A stretch of DNA of 64,000 nucleotides from contig JARLGW010000010.1 of the NCBI GenBank assembly GCA_031292565.1, forward strand, positions 242,801 through 306,800. The letters run 5' to 3'. Positions 17,070 through 23,915 of the stretch are shown in pieces. This DNA comes from Paludibacteraceae bacterium. Lineage in GTDB: Bacteria; Bacteroidota; Bacteroidia; Bacteroidales; Paludibacteraceae. The translations under genes and the position numbers were made by a program. The notes beneath the pieces were generated by a model, which saw only the letters and a program-made list of their open reading frames with translations, had not been told where the DNA came from and searched no databases. Every line of letters starts with the position of its first letter. Within the stretch, counting starts at the first letter, position 1.

Positions 17070-18008
17070 CTATCCTCCTATGTTTTTTGTTCTGAATTTG
17101 TTTTGAATTTGTTCTCTTTTTTCTAATTTAGGTTTACTATACTCTTCTACCATGTTTACAGGTTTATTACTTTGGTTTTCTTCTACTATATTTACAAAAT
17201 TCTCCCATTTTTTTGTTGAACGATAGATGTTTTTAGCTCCAATAGGGACATATAATGTACAATAAGTATAATTTATATGATTAAAGAAATTATCATCAAT
17301 ATCTAAATTCTCAGGGTTATTGGAATACACATGTATTGATGTCAAATGGTCACAAGAAAAGAAAGCATCCTTGCTTATTTTAGTGGTAGATGAAATGTTT
17401 ATTTTCGTTAATAGATAACCATTAAAAGCGTCTTCTCCTATTTCAGTAACGGAAGAGGGTATTATTAATGAGGGTTTATTGTTTTCGTCTTCATAAAAAC
17501 AATCTAAAAAAGCAGCCACTCCTATTTTTTGTACTGAAGAAGGAATAATCACGGATGTTAAACTACTGCAACCTTTGAATGCGTAATCTCCAATTATTTC
17601 AACTGATAATGGTAAATTGATGAAAGTTAAATTTCCACAACCCCAAAAAGCCATTAGAGGAATCGTATTTTCTAAATATGTGGTATTTTCATCATAACTA
17701 CCAAAAGCATAACCACTAAGATCTTCTATATAAGTTCCCATTTCCCCTGCATAAGAGGGTATATTTACCCTGCTTATATCTAAACTTTTTAATTGAGGCA
17801 TATTATCCCGCATTATTTTAAAATCACGAGCATCAATAGCACCTACAACTTTCAGATTTGTTACGGTTTGTTTTTCTTTAGCACTTAGGGCATCCGACAA
17901 ACCGCCGGCTTCAATCGTTACGGTTTTTGTATTCGTGCGTGGAGAGGCTTTTTGTGCAGAAACAAAAGACGAAAGCAACATTAACGATATTAATACTGTG
18001 TTTTTCAT
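17070..18008 (-). CDS. BspA-type leucine-rich-repeat exported protein
   Basis: 312 residues with a signal peptide (cleaved near SAQ, residue 19). From about residue 115 to 240 it holds LRR_5/BspA repeats of the form ...IGDYAFKGCSSLTSVIIPSSVQKIG and IGEDAFNG, followed by a lone ISKDAFFSCDHLTSI unit. The repeats end in a YVPIGAKNIYRSTKKWENF segment typical of the last BspA unit. A charged tail follows, without a T9SS sorting domain or lipobox. BspA relatives bind host or matrix proteins, but no partner can be named. It is 2 bp downstream of the lipoprotein gene at 18011 and clearly in one operon with it. Confidence 0.8.
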   Translation of the reverse strand: MKNTVLISLMLLSSFVSAQKASPRTNTKTVTIEAGGLSDALSAKEKQTVTNLKVVGAIDARDFKIMRDNMPQLKSLDISRVNIPSYAGEMGTYIEDLSGYAFGSYDENTTYLENTIPLMAFWGCGNLTFINLPLSVEIIGDYAFKGCSSLTSVIIPSSVQKIGVAAFLDCFYEDENNKPSLIIPSSVTEIGEDAFNGYLLTKINISSTTKISKDAFFSCDHLTSIHVYSNNPENLDIDDNFFNHINYTYCTLYVPIGAKNIYRSTKKWENFVNIVEENQSNKPVNMVEEYSKPKLEKREQIQNKFRTKNIGG

Positions 18009-18010
18009 TG

Positions 18011-18490
18011 TCAGTACACTTTAATCAATCTTGAATCTTTTACAAAAACATCCGCATTTACTCTTCCGTTTCCAATTCCTTTTATTGTTATTTTTTGATG
18101 TGGTTTTGCGAATGTATCATGCAACCAATTTACGGAATCGGGAAAGTCTACTGTTACTTTCGGCATCCAATCCTCAATATTTCCAATATCTTTATATTTT
18201 TCTTTATGCGAAATGTAGTATAATATAGAATCGCAGTTAACGGCATATATTAATAAAGATGTTACGCAAAGATTTCCAACACACTCAGTTGTAAAGGTAT
18301 CTGCAATTCCTGTAATATAAATTTCCTTATCCTTGTACAAACTATCCGCTTTGTTTCCATTATCTATATAATCGTTGTAATATTTTTCAGCCGTTACTAA
18401 AACAATCTTTTTTTTATGGGTTGAAGAGGAACTACAAAAGGTTAGAGTTATAGAAAGGAAAAGAATTAAAAATGATTTTAATGTTTCCAT
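18011..18490 (-). CDS. Lipoprotein with tRNA_anti-like OB fold
   Basis: 159 residues: a signal peptide with lipobox LTFC (Cys 19), then a domain with YNDYIDNGNKADSLYKDKEI, YITGIADTF and ITIKGIGNGRV. This pattern, in which a short helical opening with 'YxxN..AD..Y+dK' leads into an OB-like beta barrel, matches the tRNA_anti-like family of Bacteroidota. Those proteins are of unknown function despite the name. A Cys pair (ECVGNLC) may form a disulfide. It is the first gene of a two-gene operon with the LRR protein. Confidence 0.6.
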   Translation of the reverse strand: METLKSFLILFLSITLTFCSSSSTHKKKIVLVTAEKYYNDYIDNGNKADSLYKDKEIYITGIADTFTTECVGNLCVTSLLIYAVNCDSILYYISHKEKYKDIGNIEDWMPKVTVDFPDSVNWLHDTFAKPHQKITIKGIGNGRVNADVFVKDSRLIKVY

Positions 18491-18685
18491 GATCTCAATG
18501 TTTAGTTTTACACATATTAATAATTTCTTATTTTTATAATTGTATTTTTAATACTGCTATTTTCCCACAATATTGGTAAAATTATTCCATTGTGGAGCTG
18601 CTTTGTATAAATTTACAGAACTGTAAATACATACAATTTTTTTCATGTTTTTTGCAACTTCATTTTAATTATTAAAAGACAATAT
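18491..18685. promoter_or_regulatory. Intergenic region with perfect ATTTACAG inverted repeat
   Basis: At 18611-18628 ATTTACAG, AA, CTGTAAAT forms a perfect 8-bp inverted repeat. It is flanked by TTTGTATA and TACATACAA, so the symmetry extends loosely outwards. It lies upstream of the lipoprotein-LRR operon and downstream of the zinc-ribbon gene, and it could be an operator. Nothing else is seen in the region. Confidence 0.35.
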
Positions 18686-19069
18686 CTAAAAATATGTTTT
18701 CAATAACATACCAATAACACCAACCAAAGAAAGGCCTAAAGCCCACCAGAAAGGTATTCCTATCCAAATCAAAAAAAGTGAAAGGAGAACGAAACATATT
18801 AAAATGGAAATTTTACCGATTTTTGTTTCAAACATTTCTTTCTGGTTTGTTTTAGTCTCTAAATCTTCTCCCGGGTTAAACTGTTTTCCACATTTTAAAC
18901 AAGTAATAATTACTTTGTTTTTTCCTGCTGTCCCTGCCAATAAGCCAATATCTCCTAAGAGCAAATCTCCAACAATTGCGTTTCCCGCATTAAATCCTTT
19001 TTTATTGGCCGTAATTTGATTTGAGCCGCATCGTGGACATTTTATTTCATTTTCCTTTTTTGTTTCCAT
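18686..19069 (-). CDS. Zinc-ribbon membrane protein
   Basis: 127 residues. Two CxxC pairs, CPRCGS at the start (residues 11-14) and CLKCGKQF (about 58-61), make a zinc ribbon. The loop between them is glycine-rich (GNAIVGDLLLGDIGLLAG). Two hydrophobic segments (about 85-103 and 106-125) make the C-terminus membrane-embedded. No enzymatic motif is visible and the role is unknown. It is a cargo gene of the element with no close partner on either side. Confidence 0.6.
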   Translation of the reverse strand: METKKENEIKCPRCGSNQITANKKGFNAGNAIVGDLLLGDIGLLAGTAGKNKVIITCLKCGKQFNPGEDLETKTNQKEMFETKIGKISILICFVLLSLFLIWIGIPFWWALGLSLVGVIGMLLKTYF

Positions 19070-19155
19070 TAATGTAGAACATTAGTTTTTTAATAGCACA
19101 TGTGTATTCCTTTTGATAGCGGCTTTTTGTGATTATTTTTAAATAAATCGAATTT

Positions 19156-19809
19156 TTATTCTGTCACTGGGCGCACCGCTAAGCCGTGCGCACGGTCGCC
19201 GCTGTCGTACCAGTCGGCGTCGCTGCCGTAGAAGGTCAGGTAGTATGCGACGCCGGCAGCGACGGACGAACAGCCCCAATAGCAGCCGAACGAACCTGCA
19301 TCAAGGAGCGTACCGTCGTCGCCGTTGCGATAGCCCGAGGCAGGCAGGAAAATAGAATTGCCGGTGGTTTTATCCGTGAATTTTTCACCGTATGCGCTGT
19401 TTTGGGTTGTCCACACTTGTTTTACTTTGGAAGTGTCTGTAAGTGTTTCTATTTCTGCATAAGTTGGTACCCGCCAGCCGGAAGGGCTCGGGTCGTTGGT
19501 GGATGTCCATGTGTCGGAGCCGGATGGAGTGGTGTATCCGCCTTTCCAAGAGCTGTTCCATGTGGTAGTGCCGTCAGTAGCGATGATGCTGTCTATGGCA
19601 CCGGTAGCAGTCCAGCCGACTTTGCTGTTCCATTGGTAAAACATGCCGGCATCGTAGGGGTTAGTGGTAAAGGTGCCGGGGGTGGCTACATTGTGGGTAG
19701 CCCATGTTATCCCGTTTATTACTACACCCGTATCGGTATTGTTCTTATTGCTACATGCGTTGAATAAAAGCAGGGTGCTTATCGCTAAAAAACTTACTAT
19801 TTTTTTCAT
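19156..19809 (-). CDS. FISUMP-domain lipoprotein with variable lectin-like tail
   Basis: 217 residues: a signal peptide with lipobox LFNAC (Cys 19), then one Fibrobacter-succinogenes-major-paralogous (FISUMP) domain with INGITWATHNV, DPSPSGWRVPTYAEI and a final LAVRPV. The fold is C-type-lectin-like, as in FGE/FISUMP targets of diversity-generating retroelements. The last 45 codons (19156-19310) are strikingly GC-rich and dominated by NNC codons, unlike the rest of the gene. It is 50-60% alike by eye to the FISUMP protein at 61913-62758, most alike in the middle and least in the tail. A structured leader RNA precedes it. Probably a surface ligand-binding protein; the ligand is unknown. Confidence 0.8.
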   Translation of the reverse strand: MKKIVSFLAISTLLLFNACSNKNNTDTGVVINGITWATHNVATPGTFTTNPYDAGMFYQWNSKVGWTATGAIDSIIATDGTTTWNSSWKGGYTTPSGSDTWTSTNDPSPSGWRVPTYAEIETLTDTSKVKQVWTTQNSAYGEKFTDKTTGNSIFLPASGYRNGDDGTLLDAGSFGCYWGCSSVAAGVAYYLTFYGSDADWYDSGDRAHGLAVRPVTE

Positions 19810-19850
19810 AGTTCAAAGTTTTATGCCTCAGTTCCCAAATGGCAGGTTAA

Positions 19851-19939
19851 TATAAAAAAAGAAGGCGTGGGAACTGTTAAACTTATCTATCTTGAGGGTC
19901 TGGACTCCCGATACCTAGATAAGCAACAGCCCCACGCCT
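19851..19939 (-). promoter_or_regulatory. Structured 5' leader RNA with terminator-like stem, copy 1
   Basis: On the minus strand this region folds as nested stems. The outer stem is AGGCGTGGG with CCCACGCCT (19931-19939 with 19863-19871), followed by CTGTT/AACAG, then CTTATCTA with TAGATAAG (19916-19923 with 19882-19889), and an inner hairpin GGG...CCC with CCAG in its loop. A T-run (TTCTTTTTTTATA) follows the outer stem, so the whole can act as an intrinsic terminator. The FISUMP start codon is about 42 bp further on. A second copy with the same architecture but different stem bases lies at 63293-63390. Whether it is a cis-regulator or a separate small RNA is open. Confidence 0.65.
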
Positions 19940-20072
19940 ATATTGAATATAGACGCAGAGCGTTTGTTGCTATCATCCTAGGTATCATGAAATTGTCCAG
20001 ATTTCAAGAAAGGATAATATTTTAAACGCTTTCTATAATGCTATGTATAAAATGCTAACTTAGTTAGCTGTA

Positions 20073-20080
20073 CAAATGTA
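20073..20080 (-). promoter_or_regulatory. Promoter -7 box (TACATTTG) for leader RNA and FISUMP gene
   Basis: An exact TAnnTTTG match on the minus strand, about 135 bp upstream of the structured leader. It is the only match between the leader and the next gene. Confidence 0.4.
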
Positions 20081-20183
20081 AAACTATTTTTGGAAATTTG
20101 TTCTTAATTTTCCAAACTAAGTTTCTTTGAGAAAAATGGCAAACTCAAATTCTTAAGACAAAAACAAATTCTCAAACCACTTT

Positions 20184-20300
20184 TGTAGACACAATGTAGA
20201 CATATGTAGACACCCTGTATATTTTGTAGCCCAATGTAGCCCAAAGTAGGCAAAAATAGGCATGTAACCCCCTAAAATGGCTGCCTACATTTGTGTAGGC
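20184..20300. repeat. TGTAG iteron cluster and palindrome
   Basis: At least six TGTAG- or GTAG-core repeats lie within about 70 bp, all in one orientation. They are followed by an inverted pair (GCCTACA / TGTAGGC, 4-bp loop). The first two TGTAGACA starts are 11 and 10 bp apart, close to one helical turn, as expected for a protein binding one face of the DNA. The nearby primase-like and nuclease genes make an origin plausible. Confidence 0.5.
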
Positions 20301-20395
20301 AAAAAATAAAAATGGATTAAAAGTATAGATAAAGCCATGTAGCGCATTCCAAGGGTTTCAAATAAAGGTCGACAGGACCCACTCGGTTTATCAAT

Positions 20396-20914
20396 CTATT
20401 TTTGGTTTATCTCTTCCAAATCCAATTTATCTATTAGGGTCAACAAAGTGTTAATATTAAATAGAAATTCATCAAAGCTATGCACGAACCAATAACAGCC
20501 GCCTGAAGCCTCAACCTCTTTTTGTACCTTTAACTGTTCGGCTCGTGGCCTGTCCTTTCCGGCCTTAATTTCAATAGATACATGCTTGCCTTTGATTACA
20601 GCCGTAATGTCGGCCATACCAGCCCTTGCGCCGGAATGAATGTACTTGCCAACCTTTGCGCTGTATGTGCCTGTACTGTTTACTCGTGCAGCAAAATAGC
20701 CATGTACTTTGCAATAAGCAACTATCAATTTGGTGAGTTCGTTCGCCTTGTCATCTCTAAAAGAGGATTTTACTTTATAGGGGACATCCTTACCAGCATA
20801 GTACCAGTTATCATATTCACGCTCAAATAGCTTTATACTATTTGGTTTTTCGTATCTTGCTTTAGGAGTTTTACGCTTCGGATAAGTTTCTAAAAGCTGT
20901 TTTATATCATTCAT
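20396..20914 (-). CDS. VRR-NUC domain nuclease
   Basis: 172 residues. The C-terminal two thirds show the VRR-NUC (PD-(D/E)xK) pattern: GYFAARVNSTG, GARAGMADITAV (catalytic Asp), VSIEIKAGKDR (E-x-K core), QLKVQKEVEASGGCYW (the Q-x-x-x-Q element). VRR-NUC proteins of phages and mobile elements act on DNA structures or single strands during replication or recombination. The start ATG overlaps the stop of the primase-like gene upstream by 4 bp (ATGA), so the two are translated together and probably work on the same DNA. Confidence 0.85.
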   Translation of the reverse strand: MNDIKQLLETYPKRKTPKARYEKPNSIKLFEREYDNWYYAGKDVPYKVKSSFRDDKANELTKLIVAYCKVHGYFAARVNSTGTYSAKVGKYIHSGARAGMADITAVIKGKHVSIEIKAGKDRPRAEQLKVQKEVEASGGCYWFVHSFDEFLFNINTLLTLIDKLDLEEINQK

Positions 20915-21798
20915 TTTGTTGTTAAATTAAATTGTTTACACATCCAAAAAAATGTACTTATGCCTGTTTGGGTGCATGTGTTTAAGCATTTATAATATTG
21001 ATTGTCACATTCAGCCGGAATATATTTAACTGATTGCTGACTGACAATGTGAAACAAACCCCGCCCGCTTTCTCCAAATTCCGAAGCCAAAGCTCTACCA
21101 ACTGCATACCAGTCAAAATAATTATCCGTAATGTCAATATGGTTATTTTGAATAGTTTCAATAAGCCGTTTTACTCGTGTTTCCGTTGTGTCTGCATTAG
21201 AGCTTAATTTAACGGGACGTTTAAGCCATTTTGGGGCTGTTTCATTCCGTTTTTCGTAAACCTCTGCCATTGGCATGTAAATTGGGGTTTCGTCAAAGCT
21301 AATACAGCGTAAACGAGCAATATCCTTGCAAGCCTCATCAATGTTGATATTCAATTTCTTAAAATCAACTTTTAATGCTGTGAAGTGCTGTGCGTGATAT
21401 TCAGGTTTTTCAATACGAATAAGACAGAATAAGCCGTTGCCACTTACCGACAAACCACAATAATACAAACCCGTAAATGTTGATAGCTTTTTCTTAATCA
21501 AATCCCAGTTCCTAATGTGTTGATTGTCTTTGCCGTCTATATCAATACAGATGAGGCCACTATGCTGAATTAATCCGGCATTGCTTCGGGAGCTAAATAC
21601 CCCCGAAGGTGTGATACAGGGCAATTTTGATTTTAAGGCTTTTCGTTGTTCTTTATCTTTATAGCTTCGCACCTCATTTACTCTATTCTTATATTTCTCA
21701 TTAAATAGGAAAATATCAATGTCGATTGTTGATATTGGCTTAGTTTCTGTAAAGCTCTCGAATAACGAGACACAAAATTTATTTTTTGATGCAATCAT
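20911..21798 (-). CDS. Primase-like protein (BT4734-type N-terminal domain plus PriCT-2)
   Basis: 295 residues. The N-terminal half resembles the BT4734/VirE-N family, considered related to archaeo-eukaryotic primases: LICIDIDGKD near residue 83 gives the hhDhD metal site, and SVSGNGLFCLIRI and an IARLRCISFD segment follow. The C-terminal half (about 205-290) fits PriCT-2: DWYAVGRALASEFGE, GRGLFHIVS, a Y-x-x-C pattern and ISTFFWMCKQ. Such proteins usually prime replication of mobile elements, often fused to a helicase; here the helicase is absent. It is coupled to the VRR-NUC gene by a 4-bp overlap. Confidence 0.8.
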   Translation of the reverse strand: MIASKNKFCVSLFESFTETKPISTIDIDIFLFNEKYKNRVNEVRSYKDKEQRKALKSKLPCITPSGVFSSRSNAGLIQHSGLICIDIDGKDNQHIRNWDLIKKKLSTFTGLYYCGLSVSGNGLFCLIRIEKPEYHAQHFTALKVDFKKLNINIDEACKDIARLRCISFDETPIYMPMAEVYEKRNETAPKWLKRPVKLSSNADTTETRVKRLIETIQNNHIDITDNYFDWYAVGRALASEFGESGRGLFHIVSQQSVKYIPAECDNQYYKCLNTCTQTGISTFFWMCKQFNLTTK

Positions 21799-21904
21799 AA
21801 TAATTCTACCTAAAAAAGATTTACTTTACTTTAAACTACTTTACTTTATATTGGTACAAATCGAATACAACCGTACAAATCGTATACGACCGTATACGAC
21901 CGTA

Positions 21905-22189
21905 TCAAAAACCTTGTTCTTTTTTGATTTTTGACTTCCAGTAATCTTCGATGTTTTTCTTGTTTTTTTCACAAGTCTCATTGTATTTTTTCATTTGTTC
22001 GTCTATCAATGAGATAATGAAGCTTAGAAACATTGTCATTTCAGGGGGTACATCAGACGGCAAAACTCCGTTAAACCGATAATCCATTAATATTTTTAAA
22101 AGTTTGCCACATTGGTCGTCTGGCAGTTTTTCAAATGCTTGCGACATTGCTTTAGTAATAACAATGCCTGGTTCTTTACGCTCGTTCAT
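21905..22189 (-). CDS. Small DUF6291-like protein of mobile elements
   Basis: 94 residues, helical, with FEKLPDDQCGKLLKIL, MDYRFNGVLPSD, an LSFIISLIDEQMKKYNE helix and a lysine-rich tail (NKKNIEDYWKSKIKK). The layout resembles DUF6291, a family found next to replication and HTH genes on phages and integrative elements. No function is known; a DNA-binding or replication-accessory role is inferred from context. Its start codon overlaps the stop of the gene at 22186 by 4 bp. Confidence 0.55.
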   Translation of the reverse strand: MNERKEPGIVITKAMSQAFEKLPDDQCGKLLKILMDYRFNGVLPSDVPPEMTMFLSFIISLIDEQMKKYNETCEKNKKNIEDYWKSKIKKEQGF

Positions 22190-22503
22190 GGCTGCACCCC
22201 TCCTTTGGCGAATAATGATAATTGGCTATCGGGAAGCAATCGGTATTCTTTCCGTCCATCCGGCAAACGGCAGTCAACAATATTGTGGCCTTCACGGCGT
22301 AACTTGGATATTACTTTTCGGCTGTCATTGAAAAAGAAGCGAACATTTAACTCTTTTGCCGTATATTTTGCTCCGGTAGAAAATGCACTTAAAACTTTGT
22401 TTTTCAATGAAATAGTTGTACATTTGAGGTGCATTCCCGTAAACGTATTTGCCTCTGTTTCCGTTCCACCGGTGCAGGGGCTTTCTTTTTTTATTTTCAT
22501 CAC
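22186..22503 (-). CDS. Small winged-helix-like protein
   Basis: 105 residues. KYTAKELNVRFFFNDSRKVISKLRREGHNIVDCRLPDGRKEYRLL reads as a winged helix: a recognition helix around DSRKVISKLR and a beta wing with DGRKEY. The first 25 residues (TGGTETEANTFTG) look disordered. Possibly a regulator of the element's replication module. It overlaps its neighbours by 4 bp on both sides (ATGA at each junction), which places it in a tightly coupled four-gene unit starting with the excisionase-like gene. Confidence 0.55.
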   Translation of the reverse strand: MMKIKKESPCTGGTETEANTFTGMHLKCTTISLKNKVLSAFSTGAKYTAKELNVRFFFNDSRKVISKLRREGHNIVDCRLPDGRKEYRLLPDSQLSLFAKGGVQP

Positions 22504-22853
22504 TTATACCCTTTCATCTTTCGTGTTGCACTTTTTGCCACAGCAATAGTTATCGGACTTTGTTCCGTATTTGCATTAACACGACTTTCCGCCCACCCCT
22601 GCAATTCCTGAGGGTCAAATATTACTTTCCGTCCAAAACGCTTACATGGAACTTTATTTTCCATAGTGAGCTTGTATAACTGAGATTTGCTAACTCTAAA
22701 TCCTTTTTCAAATAAAAATTCTAAGGCTTCATTTAGAGAGAGATTCTTTTTTTCTTCTTTCTTTGTAGTAAGCGTAAGAACACCGACTGCCTCACTTACT
22801 GCATTTTTTACAATCATTGCCAAATTTTCTTGGCTTGTTACGATTAATTCCAT
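22500..22853 (-). CDS. Excisionase-like HTH_17 protein
   Basis: 117 residues from ATG 22853; a longer frame starting at 22940 adds 29 residues of unlikely sequence. The HTH_17/MerR-like winged helix covers about residues 40-95: LSLNEALEFLFEKGF, VSKSQLYKLTMENKVPCKRFG, RKVIFDPQELQGWAESR. Proteins of this kind act as excisionases or as transcription factors on integrative elements and help the integrase excise the DNA. The order excisionase-like gene, two small regulators, then primase and nuclease suggests one early transcript. Confidence 0.75.
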   Translation of the reverse strand: MELIVTSQENLAMIVKNAVSEAVGVLTLTTKKEEKKNLSLNEALEFLFEKGFRVSKSQLYKLTMENKVPCKRFGRKVIFDPQELQGWAESRVNANTEQSPITIAVAKSATRKMKGYK

Positions 22854-22971
22854 TTTGAAAATTGTTTGATAATAATTAGATAAAAGAAGGCGTCCCCTCA
22901 TGTTTATTTTATCAAATTTGATATGTAAAGAAATAAACAATTATCTATATAATTCATTCATTATCAAACAA

Positions 22972-23008
22972 ATAACCGACACCTGCCAGGTCGGCTGATG
23001 TCGGTTAT
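22972..23008 (-). terminator. Terminator downstream of the gene at 23048-23911
   Basis: ATAACCGACA (22972-22981) pairs with TGTCGGTTAT (22999-23008), with inner symmetry around CCTGGCAGG. Read on the minus strand it is followed by TTGTTTG. A third copy of the ACCGACACC arm occurs in the last codons of the upstream gene (about 23050-23066), so two alternative hairpins can form. Confidence 0.55.
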
Positions 23009-23047
23009 CACATTATAAGTATCTGTTATATAGCTATTTATATAATA

Positions 23048-23911
23048 TTATTCGGTGTCGGTTATTTGGCTTAAAATGGTATTTATATCCTTGTCTATAT
23101 TTTGCCATTTATCATTAGTTTTTATTTGCACATCAAATATTTTGCGTGCCTTTGAATATAAGGTATCATTTTTTGCTGCTATTTTTTCCACAAAATAGCT
23201 TAATGCTCTTTTCTCTCCTTTATTGTATTTCCATTGAATTTGTTTCGGGTTGTCGAAAGGAATACCGCCAAACCAATATAACCAAGAATTGAGATTACAG
23301 GATAAGAGTTTGGCATCTGTCAGCACTTTATGTGCGTTGGTCAATTTAGTTTTATCCTCTCCGTAAATAGTCAATAGGGTGGGTTCTGGTTTTGTTTGAG
23401 GAGGCTGTGTTTTGATATTTTCTTTTTTTCGATGTAAAAAGCTAATCCAATACCGTAAAACTGGAAATTCATCAATTATATCCTTATCATATCTTTCAAG
23501 AGAATATATCTCCTCGTTAATGAAAAAGGTTTCATCTTTAATACCTGAATCATTGAATTTTAAATTGTAAAATTGTTCAATATCATTCGGGTCAATCTCA
23601 TTTGCCTTAATAATCATAGATTCTCCGTTAAGCTCTTGAATAGGCAATAAATCACTATTAAGCAATAAATCACTATTATGAGGTTCTAACATTTTTTCAC
23701 TTTCCTTCAAAGTTGCACGGTCTGATTCTAAAACTTTGAGCGCATGGGTTTTGTCTCTATAAACAGGAATATAACATTCAGAAAATTGATTGAATGTAGC
23801 AAGTATTCTTAGTCTATCGCTCACCCTTTTGTGTTCTGTGGCATGTTCTGTCAGAGAATTAAGCAACTGTTCATTAATCAGATTGTCTTCTTCTTTTAAT
23901 ATTTTTCCCAT
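23048..23911 (-). CDS. Element protein of unknown function
   Basis: 287 residues with no recognised family. Residues 1-60 are helical, a Ser/Leu-rich tandem unit (NSDLLLNSDLLP, from an 18-bp DNA repeat near 23646-23680) sits near 80-92, and a Pro-rich linker (QPPQTKPEPT) near 168 leads to a C-terminal segment with NAHKVLTDAKLL, LYWFGGIPFDNP and WKYNKGEKRALSYFVEKI. That last region resembles the C-termini of small proteins next to integrases on other Bacteroidota elements, from memory only. It is 4 bp downstream of the integrase gene and therefore in its operon, so it may assist integration or excision. Confidence 0.6.
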   Translation of the reverse strand: MGKILKEEDNLINEQLLNSLTEHATEHKRVSDRLRILATFNQFSECYIPVYRDKTHALKVLESDRATLKESEKMLEPHNSDLLLNSDLLPIQELNGESMIIKANEIDPNDIEQFYNLKFNDSGIKDETFFINEEIYSLERYDKDIIDEFPVLRYWISFLHRKKENIKTQPPQTKPEPTLLTIYGEDKTKLTNAHKVLTDAKLLSCNLNSWLYWFGGIPFDNPKQIQWKYNKGEKRALSYFVEKIAAKNDTLYSKARKIFDVQIKTNDKWQNIDKDINTILSQITDTE

Positions 23912-23915
23912 AGTT

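Larger units (their letters stand above)
19940..20395. other. Gene-free region with iteron-like repeats
   Basis: About 450 bases between the leader RNA and the VRR-NUC gene. The left part is the upstream region of the leader (promoter box at 20073-20080). The right part carries clustered TGTAG repeats: TGTAGACA at 20184-20191, 20195-20202 and 20205-20212, TGTAGCCCAA at 20225-20234, TGTAGCCCAA again from 20235, and GTAGGCAAA from 20246. It ends with a palindrome GCCTACA-TTTG-TGTAGGC at 20283-20300 built from the same core. This looks like a replication or regulatory locus of the element. Confidence 0.5.

Noticed and set aside
19186..19767. 193-codon open frame antisense to the FISUMP lipoprotein
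   Set aside because: Its length is a by-product of the GC-rich NNC codons on the opposite strand; the minus-strand protein has a signal peptide, lipobox and recognised domain.
20184..20300. CRISPR-like array
   Set aside because: The TGTAG units are only 5-10 bp, spaced by a helical turn, with no 25-40 bp repeats or unique spacers; iterons fit better. No cas genes are present.
23646..23680. 18-bp tandem repeat inside the 287-residue hypothetical gene
   Set aside because: It keeps the reading frame and adds only NSDLL twice; treated as part of the protein rather than a regulatory repeat.
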